DNA of 42,544 nucleotides. It comes from a bacterium (GTDB lineage Bacteria; Patescibacteriota; Saccharimonadia; Saccharimonadales; Saccharimonadaceae). How positions within the stretch are numbered: the first letter of the stretch is position 1; every line of letters begins with the position of its first letter. The notes below the pieces were generated by a model. That model saw only the letters and a list, made by a program, of their open reading frames with translations, had not been told where the DNA came from and searched no databases. Shown in pieces: positions 1 to 7,059 of the stretch. The translations under genes and the position numbers were made by a program. The stretch covers positions 1-42,544 of the forward strand of contig JAJXWT010000005.1 of assembly GCA_021781475.1 (NCBI GenBank). The letters run 5' to 3'.

Positions 1-921
1 AAGACGCTTTACGCAGGCGTTAACACGGAGAAATGGACGAACGGCGTACCTGTACGCTGCAAGTTTGTTGGATTGGTGTCTATCGAGCATTTCAATCAAG
101 CTAATCGCGGCAAAATACACATCGCCGTGAACCCTGACGATTATGACCACCCGACTGTCGGACGGGAGCTGAAGCAAGAGAAATTCGCTAAGAAGAATGT
201 CTATAACGAGGAGTTTCCATACCGCAAACTCGTAACGTGTCCAACATGCCATAATGCACTCCTGGGCAGTGCTTCACGAGGTCGTCTCGGTAAGTATTAT
301 CCCGCCTATCACTGCAGTCATCATGGGCACTATTTCCGCGTATCAAAGAATCAGTTTGATGATGCTATCAATACGTTCGTTGACCGCATCACGATTAGTC
401 CTGCGCGCTTTGGCGAGGTCGCAGAGGCCGTTTTGACTGTTTGGCGGCAGCGTCAAGCAAAGACCGTCGACGAGACCGCTTTGCGCGATCGGAAACGCTC
501 TGAATTCGAAGCGGAAGTACGCACGATTGTCGACCGGATGAAGTTTGTCAGCTCGCCGACAGCATTAAAGTACATGGAGGAGGATATCGCCAAGATAGAA
601 GAGCAAATTAGTAATCTTGATACGAGGAAAGAGGAACAAATGACAAATGAAAGCGTTGATATGCAGACTGTCTTGACATATCTCGGGTACTTTGTGGAAC
701 ACATGCGTGATCTACTCATTGACCACTGTAATCCGATACTTCGAGCGAGATATTTTGGCGTAATTTTCGACACAGTACCAAGCTTCGCGGATATTGATTG
801 TGGAACCACTCCAATTGAAAAAATCCCAGGGGTCAACGAGCTGTTTAAGCTCGCTCACTCCAAGGATTCTTCATTGGTGCGGATAAGAGGACTTGAACCT
901 CCACGCCCTCGCGGGCACTAG
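1..921 (+). CDS. Large serine recombinase, C-terminal part (5' end outside window)
   Basis: The frame is open from the first base, so the N-terminal catalytic resolvase domain lies upstream of the window and 306 codons are visible. Seen: a zinc beta-ribbon of the site-specific recombinase type with CPTC at about residues 80-83 and a second cluster CSHHGH about 25 residues later, then a charged helical, probably coiled-coil stretch (about residues 155-225), as in phage and element integrases of the large serine family. The last 15 or so codons and the TAG stop lie inside the antisense strand of a tRNA-Leu gene, which suggests that integration at the tRNA created this C-terminus. An internal TTG at 73 is not the real start. 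The family call is firm; the element carrying it is outside the window to the left. Confidence 0.85.
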   Translation, partial: KTLYAGVNTEKWTNGVPVRCKFVGLVSIEHFNQANRGKIHIAVNPDDYDHPTVGRELKQEKFAKKNVYNEEFPYRKLVTCPTCHNALLGSASRGRLGKYYPAYHCSHHGHYFRVSKNQFDDAINTFVDRITISPARFGEVAEAVLTVWRQRQAKTVDETALRDRKRSEFEAEVRTIVDRMKFVSSPTALKYMEEDIAKIEEQISNLDTRKEEQMTNESVDMQTVLTYLGYFVEHMRDLLIDHCNPILRARYFGVIFDTVPSFADIDCGTTPIEKIPGVNELFKLAHSKDSSLVRIRGLEPPRPRGH

Positions 922-961
922 CACCTGAAGCTAGCGCGTCTACCAATTCCGCCACATCCGC
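875..961 (-). tRNA. tRNA-Leu (anticodon CAG)
   Basis: The minus strand folds as an 87-nt class II tRNA. The acceptor stem GCGGATG pairs with TATCCGC with one G-U pair; the anticodon stem CTAGC/GCTAG encloses loop TTCAGGT with anticodon CAG. A long variable arm GCCC-GCGA-GGGC, typical of leucine tRNAs, and a TTCAAGT T-loop follow, and the terminal CCA is encoded. It closely resembles the enterobacterial tRNA-Leu(CAG). The 3' half overlaps the end of the serine recombinase on the other strand, so the 3' end is probably the attachment site of an integrated element. Confidence 0.95.
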
Positions 962-980
962 ATGATTATGACCTACGTAT

Positions 981-1007
981 TTTATAGTGAACACCGTATT
1001 ATGTAAA
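981..1007 (-). promoter_or_regulatory. Possible tRNA-Leu promoter
   Basis: On the minus strand TATAAA (986-981) lies about 20 nt before the tRNA. A TTTACA-like -35 (1007-1002) is only 15 nt upstream, so the spacing is short and the call weak. Confidence 0.3.
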
Positions 1008-1079
1008 GCATCGTAAACAACAGATACGGAGCCATTGACTAATAGGGGCAGTGATGAGACAATGATGGTCTCGTGTGCT

Positions 1080-1109
1080 TTTACGTTTGCTTTTGCGAGA
1101 ATGTATAAA
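1080..1109 (+). promoter_or_regulatory. Possible promoter of the 107-aa orphan gene
   Basis: TTTACG (1080-1085) and TATAAA (1104-1109) are 18 nt apart, ahead of the gene starting at 1152. Confidence 0.4.
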
Positions 1110-1151
1110 GTGCATGAGTACCTACCCAACGAGTTGCAGATTGGAGCAACA

Positions 1152-1475
1152 ATGTCAGTTGCGGTTCACGAAGACGTCGTTCAGGGTACGAGCATCGGAG
1201 CAGTTATCGGTGCTAATCGATGTGGTTTTGTCGCAAAGGTGCGCCGGTATTTCGACTCTCACCAGGGCGAAGTGCCTTCGTATGCTTTCGAACGACTCCA
1301 CGACCTCCTGATCGCTTTCCTCGAAGTCGCGGAATCAAAGCCCAACGCAACGTGCGACCTGTGCATCCTTGATGTGCTGCTGGCCAATGGGGGCTGGGAG
1401 GTCACCGAGAAGACTCGGTCCATCTTCACCAAGGCTGTCCACAAGGCTATCAAGGAGCTTGGGGGGACTGCATAG
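1152..1475 (+). CDS. Hypothetical protein, 107 aa
   Basis: I do not recognise this protein. The frame is open further upstream (TTG at 1035), but ATG 1152 is preferred because GGAG at 1143-1146 sits 5 nt before it and a plausible promoter lies at 1080-1109. The product is mixed helical, soluble and without membrane segments, with a CDLC pair (roughly residues 69-72) and a lysine-rich C-terminal helix. A small hairpin overlaps its TAG stop (1473-1487) and a large nested hairpin follows at 1497-1560. It stands alone between a tRNA with an integrated element and a methyltransferase gene, so it may be accessory DNA. No function is proposed. Confidence 0.55.
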   Translation: MSVAVHEDVVQGTSIGAVIGANRCGFVAKVRRYFDSHQGEVPSYAFERLHDLLIAFLEVAESKPNATCDLCILDVLLANGGWEVTEKTRSIFTKAVHKAIKELGGTA

Positions 1476-1496
1476 GCGAGCCGCCTAAGCAGCAAA

Positions 1497-1560
1497 GCCC
1501 AGAAGGGATTGCCCGCACCGGAGCCAATGTAGGCTCCGGTGCGCGGCTACCCCTTCTGGC
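1497..1560 (+). terminator. Nested stem-loop after the 107-aa gene
   Basis: An outer 10-bp stem (1497-1507 with 1551-1560, one bulged C) encloses a perfect 11-bp hairpin (1515-1525 with 1532-1542, loop 1526-1531). There is no clean T-run after it, so it is an atypical terminator or a structured RNA end. Confidence 0.55.
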
Positions 1561-1570
1561 GTCTTAAATT

Positions 1571-1579
1571 TGATATAAT
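1571..1579 (+). promoter_or_regulatory. Extended -10 promoter of the SpoU methyltransferase
   Basis: TG-A-TATAAT, with no recognisable -35. Only 7 nt separate the -10 from ATG 1587, so the transcript should start at or next to the start codon. Confidence 0.65.
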
Positions 1580-1586
1580 TTGATTT

Positions 1587-2111
1587 ATGAACGATAGCCG
1601 GAACGTAACCAGCACCTATAAGGGCGTACCCATCGAAATGATTGTAGCGGACCTTGATACTAAGGGCACCGGCCTTGAAGTTGCCATTGAAAACGTAGCG
1701 CGCGATTTTAACATGGGCACAATTGTTCGCTCGGCCAATGCGTTTGGCGTACGGCACCTGCATATAATTGGCAGCCGGCAGTGGAACAAGCGTGGCGCCA
1801 TGATGACAGACAAGTATCTGCACGTCCACTATCACGCAACAGCAAATGACTTTTTGCAGGCGATCAACGGCAAAGCCTTGATTGCCTTTGACAACGTGCC
1901 GGGGGCTAATAACCTTTCTGGCGTGGCTATGCCGCAAGAATCGGTGCTATTATTTGGTGCCGAAGGCCCCGGCATTTCGACAGACTTATTACAAAAGGCG
2001 AATGAAGTGGTAGCCATAGAGCAATTTGGCAGCACGCGCAGCATCAATGTCGGTGTGGCGGCCGGCATTGCCATGTATGTATGGCTTGAGCGCAATTATC
2101 TGCTACAATAA
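1587..2111 (+). CDS. SpoU/TrmH-family RNA 2'-O-methyltransferase
   Basis: A 174-aa SPOUT-class enzyme that transfers methyl from S-adenosylmethionine to a ribose 2'-OH in rRNA or tRNA. The three family motifs are present: NMGTIVRSANAFG (about residues 42-54, with the catalytic Arg), LLFGAEGPGIS (about 121-131), and the knot-forming SINVGVAAGIAMY near the C-terminus. It consists of the methyltransferase domain alone, without the N-terminal substrate-binding domain of RlmB, so the RNA target cannot be named. There is no Shine-Dalgarno; the start follows an extended -10 at near-leaderless distance. The gene's last codons contain the -10 box of hisS. Confidence 0.88.
   Translation: MNDSRNVTSTYKGVPIEMIVADLDTKGTGLEVAIENVARDFNMGTIVRSANAFGVRHLHIIGSRQWNKRGAMMTDKYLHVHYHATANDFLQAINGKALIAFDNVPGANNLSGVAMPQESVLLFGAEGPGISTDLLQKANEVVAIEQFGSTRSINVGVAAGIAMYVWLERNYLLQ
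2101..2109 (+). promoter_or_regulatory. Extended -10 promoter of hisS inside the preceding gene
   Basis: TG-C-TACAAT overlaps the last codons of the methyltransferase and ends 10 nt before the hisS ATG, giving a leader of about 3-4 nt. Confidence 0.5.
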
Positions 2112-2119
2112 CAACAGAT

Positions 2120-3421
2120 ATGGCAAACTTAAGTTCTGACAGCTACAAAGGTGCGCGCGATTGGTACCCCGAAGATATGCGCGTGCGCGAATACATTTTT
2201 GCAAAATGGCGCAACGTGGTACGCCGTTATGGATATGAACCCTACGACGCACCTCTTTTGGAGCCACTCGAAATCTATGCCGCAAAAAGCGGGCAAGAGC
2301 TTGTAAACGAGCAAACCTACCAGTTCACCGACCGGGGTGATAGGCGAGTAGCGATCCGCCCCGAAATGACCCCAAGCGTTAGCCGCATGATAGCTGCGCG
2401 GCGTCAAGAAACGCCACTGCCAGCCCGCTGGTATAGCATTGCGCAGTTTATGCGCTACGAGCGCCCCCAGCGTGGGCGTGAGCGTGAGTTTTGGCAGCTA
2501 AATGTCGATATTTTTGGTGCGCCTGGCGCCCCGGCTGAGGCCGAAGTAATCGAAATAGGCGCTACCATTATGAAAAGTTTTGGTGCGAGCGACGACATGT
2601 ACGTGATCCGCATTAATAATCGGCGCATTATTAACTACATGATGGCACAGTATTTAGGGCTCGAGCCCGCACGCGCGCAAATGATGATCAAGCTGTTTGA
2701 CCGTAAAAATAAAATATCGCCCGAAGCGTTCCGCGACCAAGCAATAGATATATTTGGTGACGACCAGGCAAAAGCGGGGCTGCAAAAAATTGTGCAGCTT
2801 TTGGCGGCAAAAACGATGGCTGACTTACCGGAAACGTTACGCGATAGCGAGCCAGTCCGTGAGGTGCAAGAACTATTTACTTACCTTGACCATGCTGGCA
2901 TTAAAAACGCGATTTTTGACATTACCCTAATGCGTGGGCTAGATTACTACACTGGCACTGTATTTGAATTTTTTGATACTCACCCCGAAAACAATCGTGC
3001 GTTGTTTGGCGGCGGTCGCTACGATGGCCTGGTTGGCATGTTTGGGGCTGAGCCGCTTACGGCAGTCGGTATGGCGCCCGGGCTTACTATGATGCAGCTG
3101 TTTTTGGACACGCACGGCCTTTTGCCAAACATTGTTTGTTCGACTCAAGCGTATGTAATTGTGCTAGGTGGTGCCTTAAATGGTGCGACAAAGCTTGCCC
3201 AGCAATTGCGGGCCGGTGGCCTTGCGGTCGAGCTTGACTTTACTGATCGAAAAATCGATAAAAAACTAAAAACAGCTATTAAAAAGGGCATTCCGTATGT
3301 AGTTTTTGTTGGCGAAAATGAGCTAAAAACTGGCGTGTACCCACTTAAAAATATCGAATCCTCGCAAGAGCAGCACCTTAGCGTTGACCAAATTATTGCC
3401 ACCATTGCCGCTGAGCGCTAG
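2120..3421 (+). CDS. hisS: Histidyl-tRNA synthetase
   Basis: Charges tRNA-His with histidine. The 433-aa length is normal for the bacterial enzyme. Seen: class II motif 1 region near residues 45-75, motif 2 around FMRYERPQRGREREFWQ (about 112-128), the histidine-binding signature GLDYYTGTVFE (about 273-283) and GGGRYDGL (about 294-301), then motif 3 (VGMAPGLTMMQ). A C-terminal anticodon-binding domain (about 340-425) follows. It starts 8 nt after the methyltransferase stop without a Shine-Dalgarno, from a promoter embedded in that gene. Both genes serve translation. Confidence 0.95.
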   Translation: MANLSSDSYKGARDWYPEDMRVREYIFAKWRNVVRRYGYEPYDAPLLEPLEIYAAKSGQELVNEQTYQFTDRGDRRVAIRPEMTPSVSRMIAARRQETPLPARWYSIAQFMRYERPQRGREREFWQLNVDIFGAPGAPAEAEVIEIGATIMKSFGASDDMYVIRINNRRIINYMMAQYLGLEPARAQMMIKLFDRKNKISPEAFRDQAIDIFGDDQAKAGLQKIVQLLAAKTMADLPETLRDSEPVREVQELFTYLDHAGIKNAIFDITLMRGLDYYTGTVFEFFDTHPENNRALFGGGRYDGLVGMFGAEPLTAVGMAPGLTMMQLFLDTHGLLPNIVCSTQAYVIVLGGALNGATKLAQQLRAGGLAVELDFTDRKIDKKLKTAIKKGIPYVVFVGENELKTGVYPLKNIESSQEQHLSVDQIIATIAAER

Positions 3422-3450
3422 TTGACCAACCGTAAGCAGTTTGACATAGT
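3422..3450 (+). promoter_or_regulatory. Promoter of the pilin-like gene
   Basis: TTGACC (3422-3427), 17 nt, CATAGT (3445-3450). The -35 abuts the hisS stop. The -10 ends 9 nt before ATG 3460, so the leader is only a few nucleotides. Confidence 0.55.
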
Positions 3451-3459
3451 AAGAGCATA

Positions 3460-4047
3460 ATGAAAACGCGTGGGCATTCTAAGGGTTTTACCATTGTTGA
3501 GCTAATTGTGGTAATTATTGTGATTGCAATATTAGCTACCATGATTTCGCTTGCCTACAATAACGCGCAAATCCAGTCGCGTGACACAGCAATCCGTGAC
3601 GCGGCTCAAAAATTTAGCGAAACCATAAAGGTTATGGAAATCCGCCAGGGCTCGTTCCCAAAGGGTGGCGCCGGTTCTACAACTGCTGTCAGCACTGCGA
3701 GCGGTTGCGTGGATGGTGCGGGCGGCTGGGAATCGTACAACTACTATTCAATTGACACTAGCTACCGCTGCACGCTTGGCGATGCTGCGGTTGCCATGGG
3801 CTACTTGCCGGCCACGTTCTTTACCACCTTGCCGCCGAATGTTGGGTTTGGCAATACTGCGGCACAGGATTTCATGGTGCAATACTGTGGTACGACCTAC
3901 TACTTGTTCTACACACTTGAAATGCCAACCGCGGCCGAAACCTCTAACTACACCGCACTTATTAGCTCTGGCGGCGTGTGCTATTCCGTAGCAAACAGTA
4001 TCACGCCATATAATATGAAAGCAGCCATCAACCTCTCTACCTTTTAA
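3460..4047 (+). CDS. Type IV pilin-like protein (prepilin)
   Basis: A 195-aa class III signal protein. The short basic leader ends in G, followed by FTIVELIVVIIVIAILATMI, the prepilin peptidase site with Glu at mature position 5 and the hydrophobic assembly helix. The C-terminal head is Gly/Thr/Tyr rich with four cysteines (SGC, RCT, YCG, VCY) that could form two disulfides outside the membrane. Saccharibacteria are known to use type IV pili for twitching and host contact; the assembly genes are not in this window, so this is an orphan major or minor pilin or pseudopilin. It has its own near-leaderless promoter. Confidence 0.88.
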   Translation: MKTRGHSKGFTIVELIVVIIVIAILATMISLAYNNAQIQSRDTAIRDAAQKFSETIKVMEIRQGSFPKGGAGSTTAVSTASGCVDGAGGWESYNYYSIDTSYRCTLGDAAVAMGYLPATFFTTLPPNVGFGNTAAQDFMVQYCGTTYYLFYTLEMPTAAETSNYTALISSGGVCYSVANSITPYNMKAAINLSTF

Positions 4048-4049
4048 TC

Positions 4050-4058
4050 TGTTATAAT
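4050..4058 (+). promoter_or_regulatory. Extended -10 promoter of tig
   Basis: TG-T-TATAAT, 8 nt before ATG 4067; the transcript should have a 1-2 nt leader or none. Confidence 0.65.
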
Positions 4059-4066
4059 AGATTGCT

Positions 4067-5353
4067 ATGAAGAGTTCTATTACACATACGACTGATAGCC
4101 ACGCTACGTTGGCCATTACGCTTGAAAGCGATGAATTGAAAAAAGCCGAGCAAGTTGCGCTGGTGCGCCTTGGCAAAACAATAAAGGTGGCGGGGTTCCG
4201 CAAGGGCCATGTGCCGGTTGGCGTGGTAGCCCAGCACGCCGACCCGTCGCAACTTGCCGACGAAACAATCAACGCAGCCATTAATAAAGCGATTGCCGAT
4301 GCCTACAGCGAGCACAAATTGCTACCGCTTGAACAGCCGCAAGTGCAAGTGACAAAGTTTGTTCCAAATGACACGCTTGAGTTCACCGCCGAAGGCGAGG
4401 TTTTGCCACCAATTACACTTGGCGATTACAAAAAGCTTAAGCTCAACATGCCAAAGGTGAGCGTAACGGTAGCCGATATAAACGACGTGCTCGCGCGCAT
4501 TAAACAGCAGTTTGTAGCGAAAAATGAAGTTACGCGCAAGGCCAAAACAGGCGACGAAACCGTGATTGATTTTGTCGGTAAAAAGGGCGATACGCCATTC
4601 GAGGGCGGGAGTAGTACCGACTATGCGCTTACACTTGGCAGCAACTCGTTTATCCCCGGGTTCGAAGAAGCAATTGTCGGGCACGCAGCTGGTGACACCT
4701 TTGATATCCCGCTGACTTTCCCGGCAAACTATGGCTCACAGGATTTAGCAGGCCAGGACGTGGTATTTAGCGTGACCCTTAAAAAGGTGAACGAAGTAGC
4801 TGAGCCCGAAGAAACCGACGAGCTTGCCGCGAAAATTGGCGAATTTACCAGTATGGACGATGTACGGGCAGATATTAAGGCCGAACTTACCGCACAAAAA
4901 CAGCGCGAAGCTACCGACGACATGCGCGACGATTTGATTCAGCAGTTAGTCGATAAAAGCAAAGTATCGGCGCCGGGCCTACTGGTGGACGACCAGGTGA
5001 AATCAATTCAACAAGACATGGCACAAAACCTGATGTACAGCGGCAGTAGTATGGACCAATATGTCGCTGGTAAAGGTTTTAAGGACATGGCAGATTGGGA
5101 ACGAAAAGAGGCTCGCCCGCTTGCCGAAAAGCGCGTAAAGGCCAGCTTAGTACTAAACCAACTCGCAAAAGAACTTAATGTTCAGGTACCTGAACAGGCA
5201 CTGAACGAGCGGATTGATATGTACCGCGCACAATATGCTAACCAGCCCGAAATGGCTAAGCGTTTTGACGAACCAGAAATTCAGCGTGATATTACCAACC
5301 GCCTTGCCACTGAGCTTACGGTTGATAAATTGGTAGAGCTGAATACAAAGTAG
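4067..5353 (+). CDS. tig: Trigger factor, ribosome-bound chaperone and peptidyl-prolyl isomerase
   Basis: A 428-aa protein that binds nascent chains at the ribosomal tunnel exit. The N-terminal ribosome-binding domain carries the signature GFRKGHVP (about residues 44-51). The FKBP-type isomerase domain follows (about 160-245: IDFVGKKGDTPFEGG and FIPGFEEAIVG), then the long helical C-terminal arms (about 260-428). The length is normal. There is no Shine-Dalgarno; ATG lies 8 nt after a TATAAT box. A bidirectional terminator at 5372-5407 ends the unit, and the next forward gene is the protease subunit clpP, a frequent partner of tig in bacteria. Confidence 0.95.
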   Translation: MKSSITHTTDSHATLAITLESDELKKAEQVALVRLGKTIKVAGFRKGHVPVGVVAQHADPSQLADETINAAINKAIADAYSEHKLLPLEQPQVQVTKFVPNDTLEFTAEGEVLPPITLGDYKKLKLNMPKVSVTVADINDVLARIKQQFVAKNEVTRKAKTGDETVIDFVGKKGDTPFEGGSSTDYALTLGSNSFIPGFEEAIVGHAAGDTFDIPLTFPANYGSQDLAGQDVVFSVTLKKVNEVAEPEETDELAAKIGEFTSMDDVRADIKAELTAQKQREATDDMRDDLIQQLVDKSKVSAPGLLVDDQVKSIQQDMAQNLMYSGSSMDQYVAGKGFKDMADWERKEARPLAEKRVKASLVLNQLAKELNVQVPEQALNERIDMYRAQYANQPEMAKRFDEPEIQRDITNRLATELTVDKLVELNTK

Positions 5354-5371
5354 TTGTGCCATGATATGAAC

Positions 5372-5409
5372 AAGGGCGCGGCCGGAAAAAATCCGAACCG
5401 CGCCCTTTT
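5372..5409. terminator. Bidirectional terminator between tig and the small membrane protein
   Basis: A 10-bp G+C-rich stem (5372-5381 with 5398-5407) followed by TTTT on the plus strand. It also lies just after the stop of the minus-strand gene. Confidence 0.75.
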
Positions 5410-5415
5410 GGCGTG

Positions 5416-5682
5416 TCACTCGACGATTATACTGCCGGCCCATACAGCAGCCGCCGCGATGGTGAACCAGAGTGCGGGAGGGCCACTGAAGACCATCCCG
5501 AACAGTGCGGGTACCAGGGCGCCAAGGTACGCGTCAGGCGTACCGCCACCATTCACATGGGGCGAAGGGCTGACGAGCGGGACGTAGCTTACCATGAAGG
5601 CAGCGGCAAGCAGTGCAATCGCGACAACCTTACCGATTGCGCCTGCCGCCGCGCGCCAGTTACTACTGGGGTGACGAGACAT
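5416..5682 (-). CDS. Small membrane protein, 88 aa, unknown function
   Basis: Not recognised. Two hydrophobic segments are visible (about residues 17-36 and 55-85), separated by a Pro/Gly/Ser-rich loop, with a short basic N-terminus, so it is probably an inner-membrane hairpin. The start is well set: AAAGGA lies about 9 nt before the ATG and a strong promoter (TTGACT-17-TATAAT) precedes it. It ends in UGA, a stop that no core gene in the window uses. It is divergent from clpP; the CIRCE operator between them lies outside this gene's own promoter, but HrcA bound there could still affect both. Confidence 0.7.
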   Translation of the reverse strand: MSRHPSSNWRAAAGAIGKVVAIALLAAAFMVSYVPLVSPSPHVNGGGTPDAYLGALVPALFGMVFSGPPALWFTIAAAAVWAGSIIVE

Positions 5683-5719
5683 AAGGTAAGTCCTTTCGAT
5701 TGACCATGTCTATACTTAT

Positions 5720-5748
5720 ATTATAGCATTGCTGCATTCGTAAGTCAA
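5720..5748 (-). promoter_or_regulatory. Promoter of the 88-aa membrane protein
   Basis: On the minus strand TTGACT (5748-5743), 17 nt, TATAAT (5725-5720): near-consensus sigma-70 type. Confidence 0.8.
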
Positions 5749-5757
5749 CTCTGCATA

Positions 5758-5784
5758 TTAGCACTCTGCTTGCACGAGTGCTAA
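5758..5784 (+). promoter_or_regulatory. CIRCE operator (HrcA binding site) upstream of clpP
   Basis: A perfect inverted repeat TTAGCACTC-N9-GAGTGCTAA, the consensus CIRCE element bound by the heat-shock repressor HrcA. Its spacer and right arm overlap the clpP -35 (5770-5775) and the start of the spacer, so bound HrcA should block RNA polymerase. Confidence 0.93.
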
Positions 5785-5798
5785 TATGCGTGTACAAT
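5770..5798 (+). promoter_or_regulatory. Promoter of clpP
   Basis: TTGCAC (5770-5775), 17 nt, TACAAT (5793-5798). The -10 ends 6 nt before ATG 5805, so transcription should start at the start codon. Confidence 0.75.
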
Positions 5799-5804
5799 AA
5801 AAGC

Positions 5805-6401
5805 ATGAAACCGAACAATTATTTAGTACCGAATGTAATTGTAAAAACGCGCGACGGGGAGCGCGGGTATGACATATATTCCCGTTTGCTCGAAGACCGC
5901 ATTATCTTTTTAGGTGAAGAAGTTAACGAGCACACCGCGAATGTGGTTGTGGCGCAGCTATTGCACCTGGCCAACGAAGACCCAACCAAAGATATAAACC
6001 TGTACATCAACAGCCCCGGCGGTAGCGTGTACGACGGCTTAGCTATTTACGACACCATGCAGTTTATTAAGCCCGATGTCGCAACCTTTGGCATTGGCCT
6101 GCAAGCCAGCATGGGTGCTTTTTTACTTAGCAGCGGCACCAAAGGCAAGCGCCACTTGCTGCCAAATTCCCGCGTGATGATTCACCAGCCAAGCAGCGGC
6201 ACGCAGGGTAAGGTGACTGACCAAGAAATCACCTTAAAAGAGGCTATCCACTTAAAGGAGCGGTTGGCAAAAATTATGGCAGATAACACCGGCCAAAAGC
6301 TCGAAAAGGTAAAAGCCGACATGGAGCGTGACTTTTGGATGGGCGCCGACGAAGCTAAAAAGTACGGCATCGTCGATACTGTCATTACCCACGATAAATA
6401 A
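5805..6401 (+). CDS. clpP: ATP-dependent Clp protease proteolytic subunit
   Basis: A 198-aa serine protease subunit that forms the barrel chamber fed by a Clp ATPase. The catalytic triad is visible: Ser102 in ASMG, His127 in RVMIHQP, Asp176 in ERDF; the substrate-binding loop SPGGSV is at residues 70-75. ATG 5805 is chosen over an upstream in-frame TTG because it lies 6 nt after a TACAAT -10 and directly begins the conserved N-terminus MKPNNYLVP. The promoter is overlapped by a perfect CIRCE element, so clpP should be induced on heat or folding stress through HrcA. No Clp ATPase lies nearby. A bidirectional terminator follows. Confidence 0.96.
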   Translation: MKPNNYLVPNVIVKTRDGERGYDIYSRLLEDRIIFLGEEVNEHTANVVVAQLLHLANEDPTKDINLYINSPGGSVYDGLAIYDTMQFIKPDVATFGIGLQASMGAFLLSSGTKGKRHLLPNSRVMIHQPSSGTQGKVTDQEITLKEAIHLKERLAKIMADNTGQKLEKVKADMERDFWMGADEAKKYGIVDTVITHDK

Positions 6402-6422
6402 AAGCCTATAAAAAATGATGCA

Positions 6423-6452
6423 GCCCCTCGCTTTATATAGCGAGGGGCTTTT
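6423..6452. terminator. Bidirectional terminator after clpP
   Basis: A perfect 10-bp stem (6423-6432 with 6439-6448), 6-nt loop, then TTTT. It lies between convergent clpP and the 97-aa gene. Confidence 0.85.
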
Positions 6453-6460
6453 GCGCGCAC

Positions 6461-6754
6461 TCAACTGATAGCAGCGAGTATACCCTCAACCGCCGTTTGA
6501 ACCATCTGACGATACGCCTTACTGTCTGGAAACTTTTGCTCTGTAGCAATGATTGTGCGGTAGGTTTTCAGGCTTTCACTGAACATCGTTGCCCAGTTTC
6601 GAAGCTCCCCAGATGCATGTGCGCGACGCAGCGCATCGCTCGTGAGGCGCGGGTGGAGGTTGGGCGCTCCTGCGGGTAGATCACCCTCATCGTCGGCGTA
6701 ATCGGCAATCGCAAGGATTGCTCTAACCTGGCTATTGACAGACTGTTCGGTCAT
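6461..6754 (-). CDS. Hypothetical protein, 97 aa
   Basis: Not recognised. ATG at 6754 is preferred over further upstream starts because TTAGGAG sits 5 nt before it. The product looks all-helical and soluble, with an acidic patch near residues 20-27 and a Ser/Thr/Tyr-containing middle. It has its own promoter (TTGTCT-17-TAGGAT) and shares a terminator with clpP. It ends in UGA, unlike the core genes. The gene is wedged between clpP and the rpoBC promoter and reads away from rpoB. Function unknown. Confidence 0.65.
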   Translation of the reverse strand: MTEQSVNSQVRAILAIADYADDEGDLPAGAPNLHPRLTSDALRRAHASGELRNWATMFSESLKTYRTIIATEQKFPDSKAYRQMVQTAVEGILAAIS

Positions 6755-6788
6755 GATGCTCCTAATAGTTTGTGAGGTACGTACCATC

Positions 6789-6817
6789 ATCCTATCGCCA
6801 AATAAAAGTTTAGACAA
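6789..6817 (-). promoter_or_regulatory. Promoter of the 97-aa gene
   Basis: On the minus strand TTGTCT (6817-6812), 17 nt, TAGGAT (6794-6789). It is back-to-back with the rpoBC promoter, the two -35 boxes being 8 nt apart. Confidence 0.5.
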
Positions 6818-6825
6818 TACATATG

Positions 6826-6854
6826 TTGACACACGGCAGAATGGTTACTATAAT
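6826..6854 (+). promoter_or_regulatory. Consensus promoter of rpoBC
   Basis: TTGACA (6826-6831), exactly 17 nt, TATAAT (6849-6854): perfect sigma-70 boxes. The predicted start is near 6861, about 200 nt ahead of the rpoB ATG. Confidence 0.9.
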
Positions 6855-6874
6855 AATGAGTAATGAAGATAGTA

Positions 6875-6940
6875 TAACGTGGGTCGACTGGACACTACGC
6901 CTATGGCGTGGCGTTTTTGGTGTCCGCATAACCTACGTTA
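6875..6940 (+). promoter_or_regulatory. Structured leader of rpoBC
   Basis: The 5' part of the leader folds into a long interrupted stem: 6875-6884 with 6931-6940 (10 bp, one G-U), 6890-6895 with 6920-6925 (6 bp), and 6897-6901 with 6905-6909 (5 bp). The alternative CGCC/GGCG hairpin at 6898-6913 is followed at once by TTTTT (6914-6918) and looks like a weak attenuator. The rest of the leader (6941-7059) holds a smaller TTACAG/CTGTAA stem and no clear ORF. Confidence 0.5.
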
Positions 6941-7059
6941 GTGTACGCTTCGGAGCCAAGGGGTAATGGCGCTCATACTTTACAGATTGACCCATGCTGT
7001 AATGTGTTGACGTAATAACCCGCGTACATAACAACCGTAACGAATGCAAGGGGAACTGC

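Noticed and set aside
3748-4281. Long minus-strand frame across the pilin and tig genes
   Set aside because: Antisense shadow of two well-supported genes; no promoter or ribosome site.
7003-7010. Second rpoB promoter at TTGACG near 7007
   Set aside because: No -10 box lies at 16-18 nt downstream.
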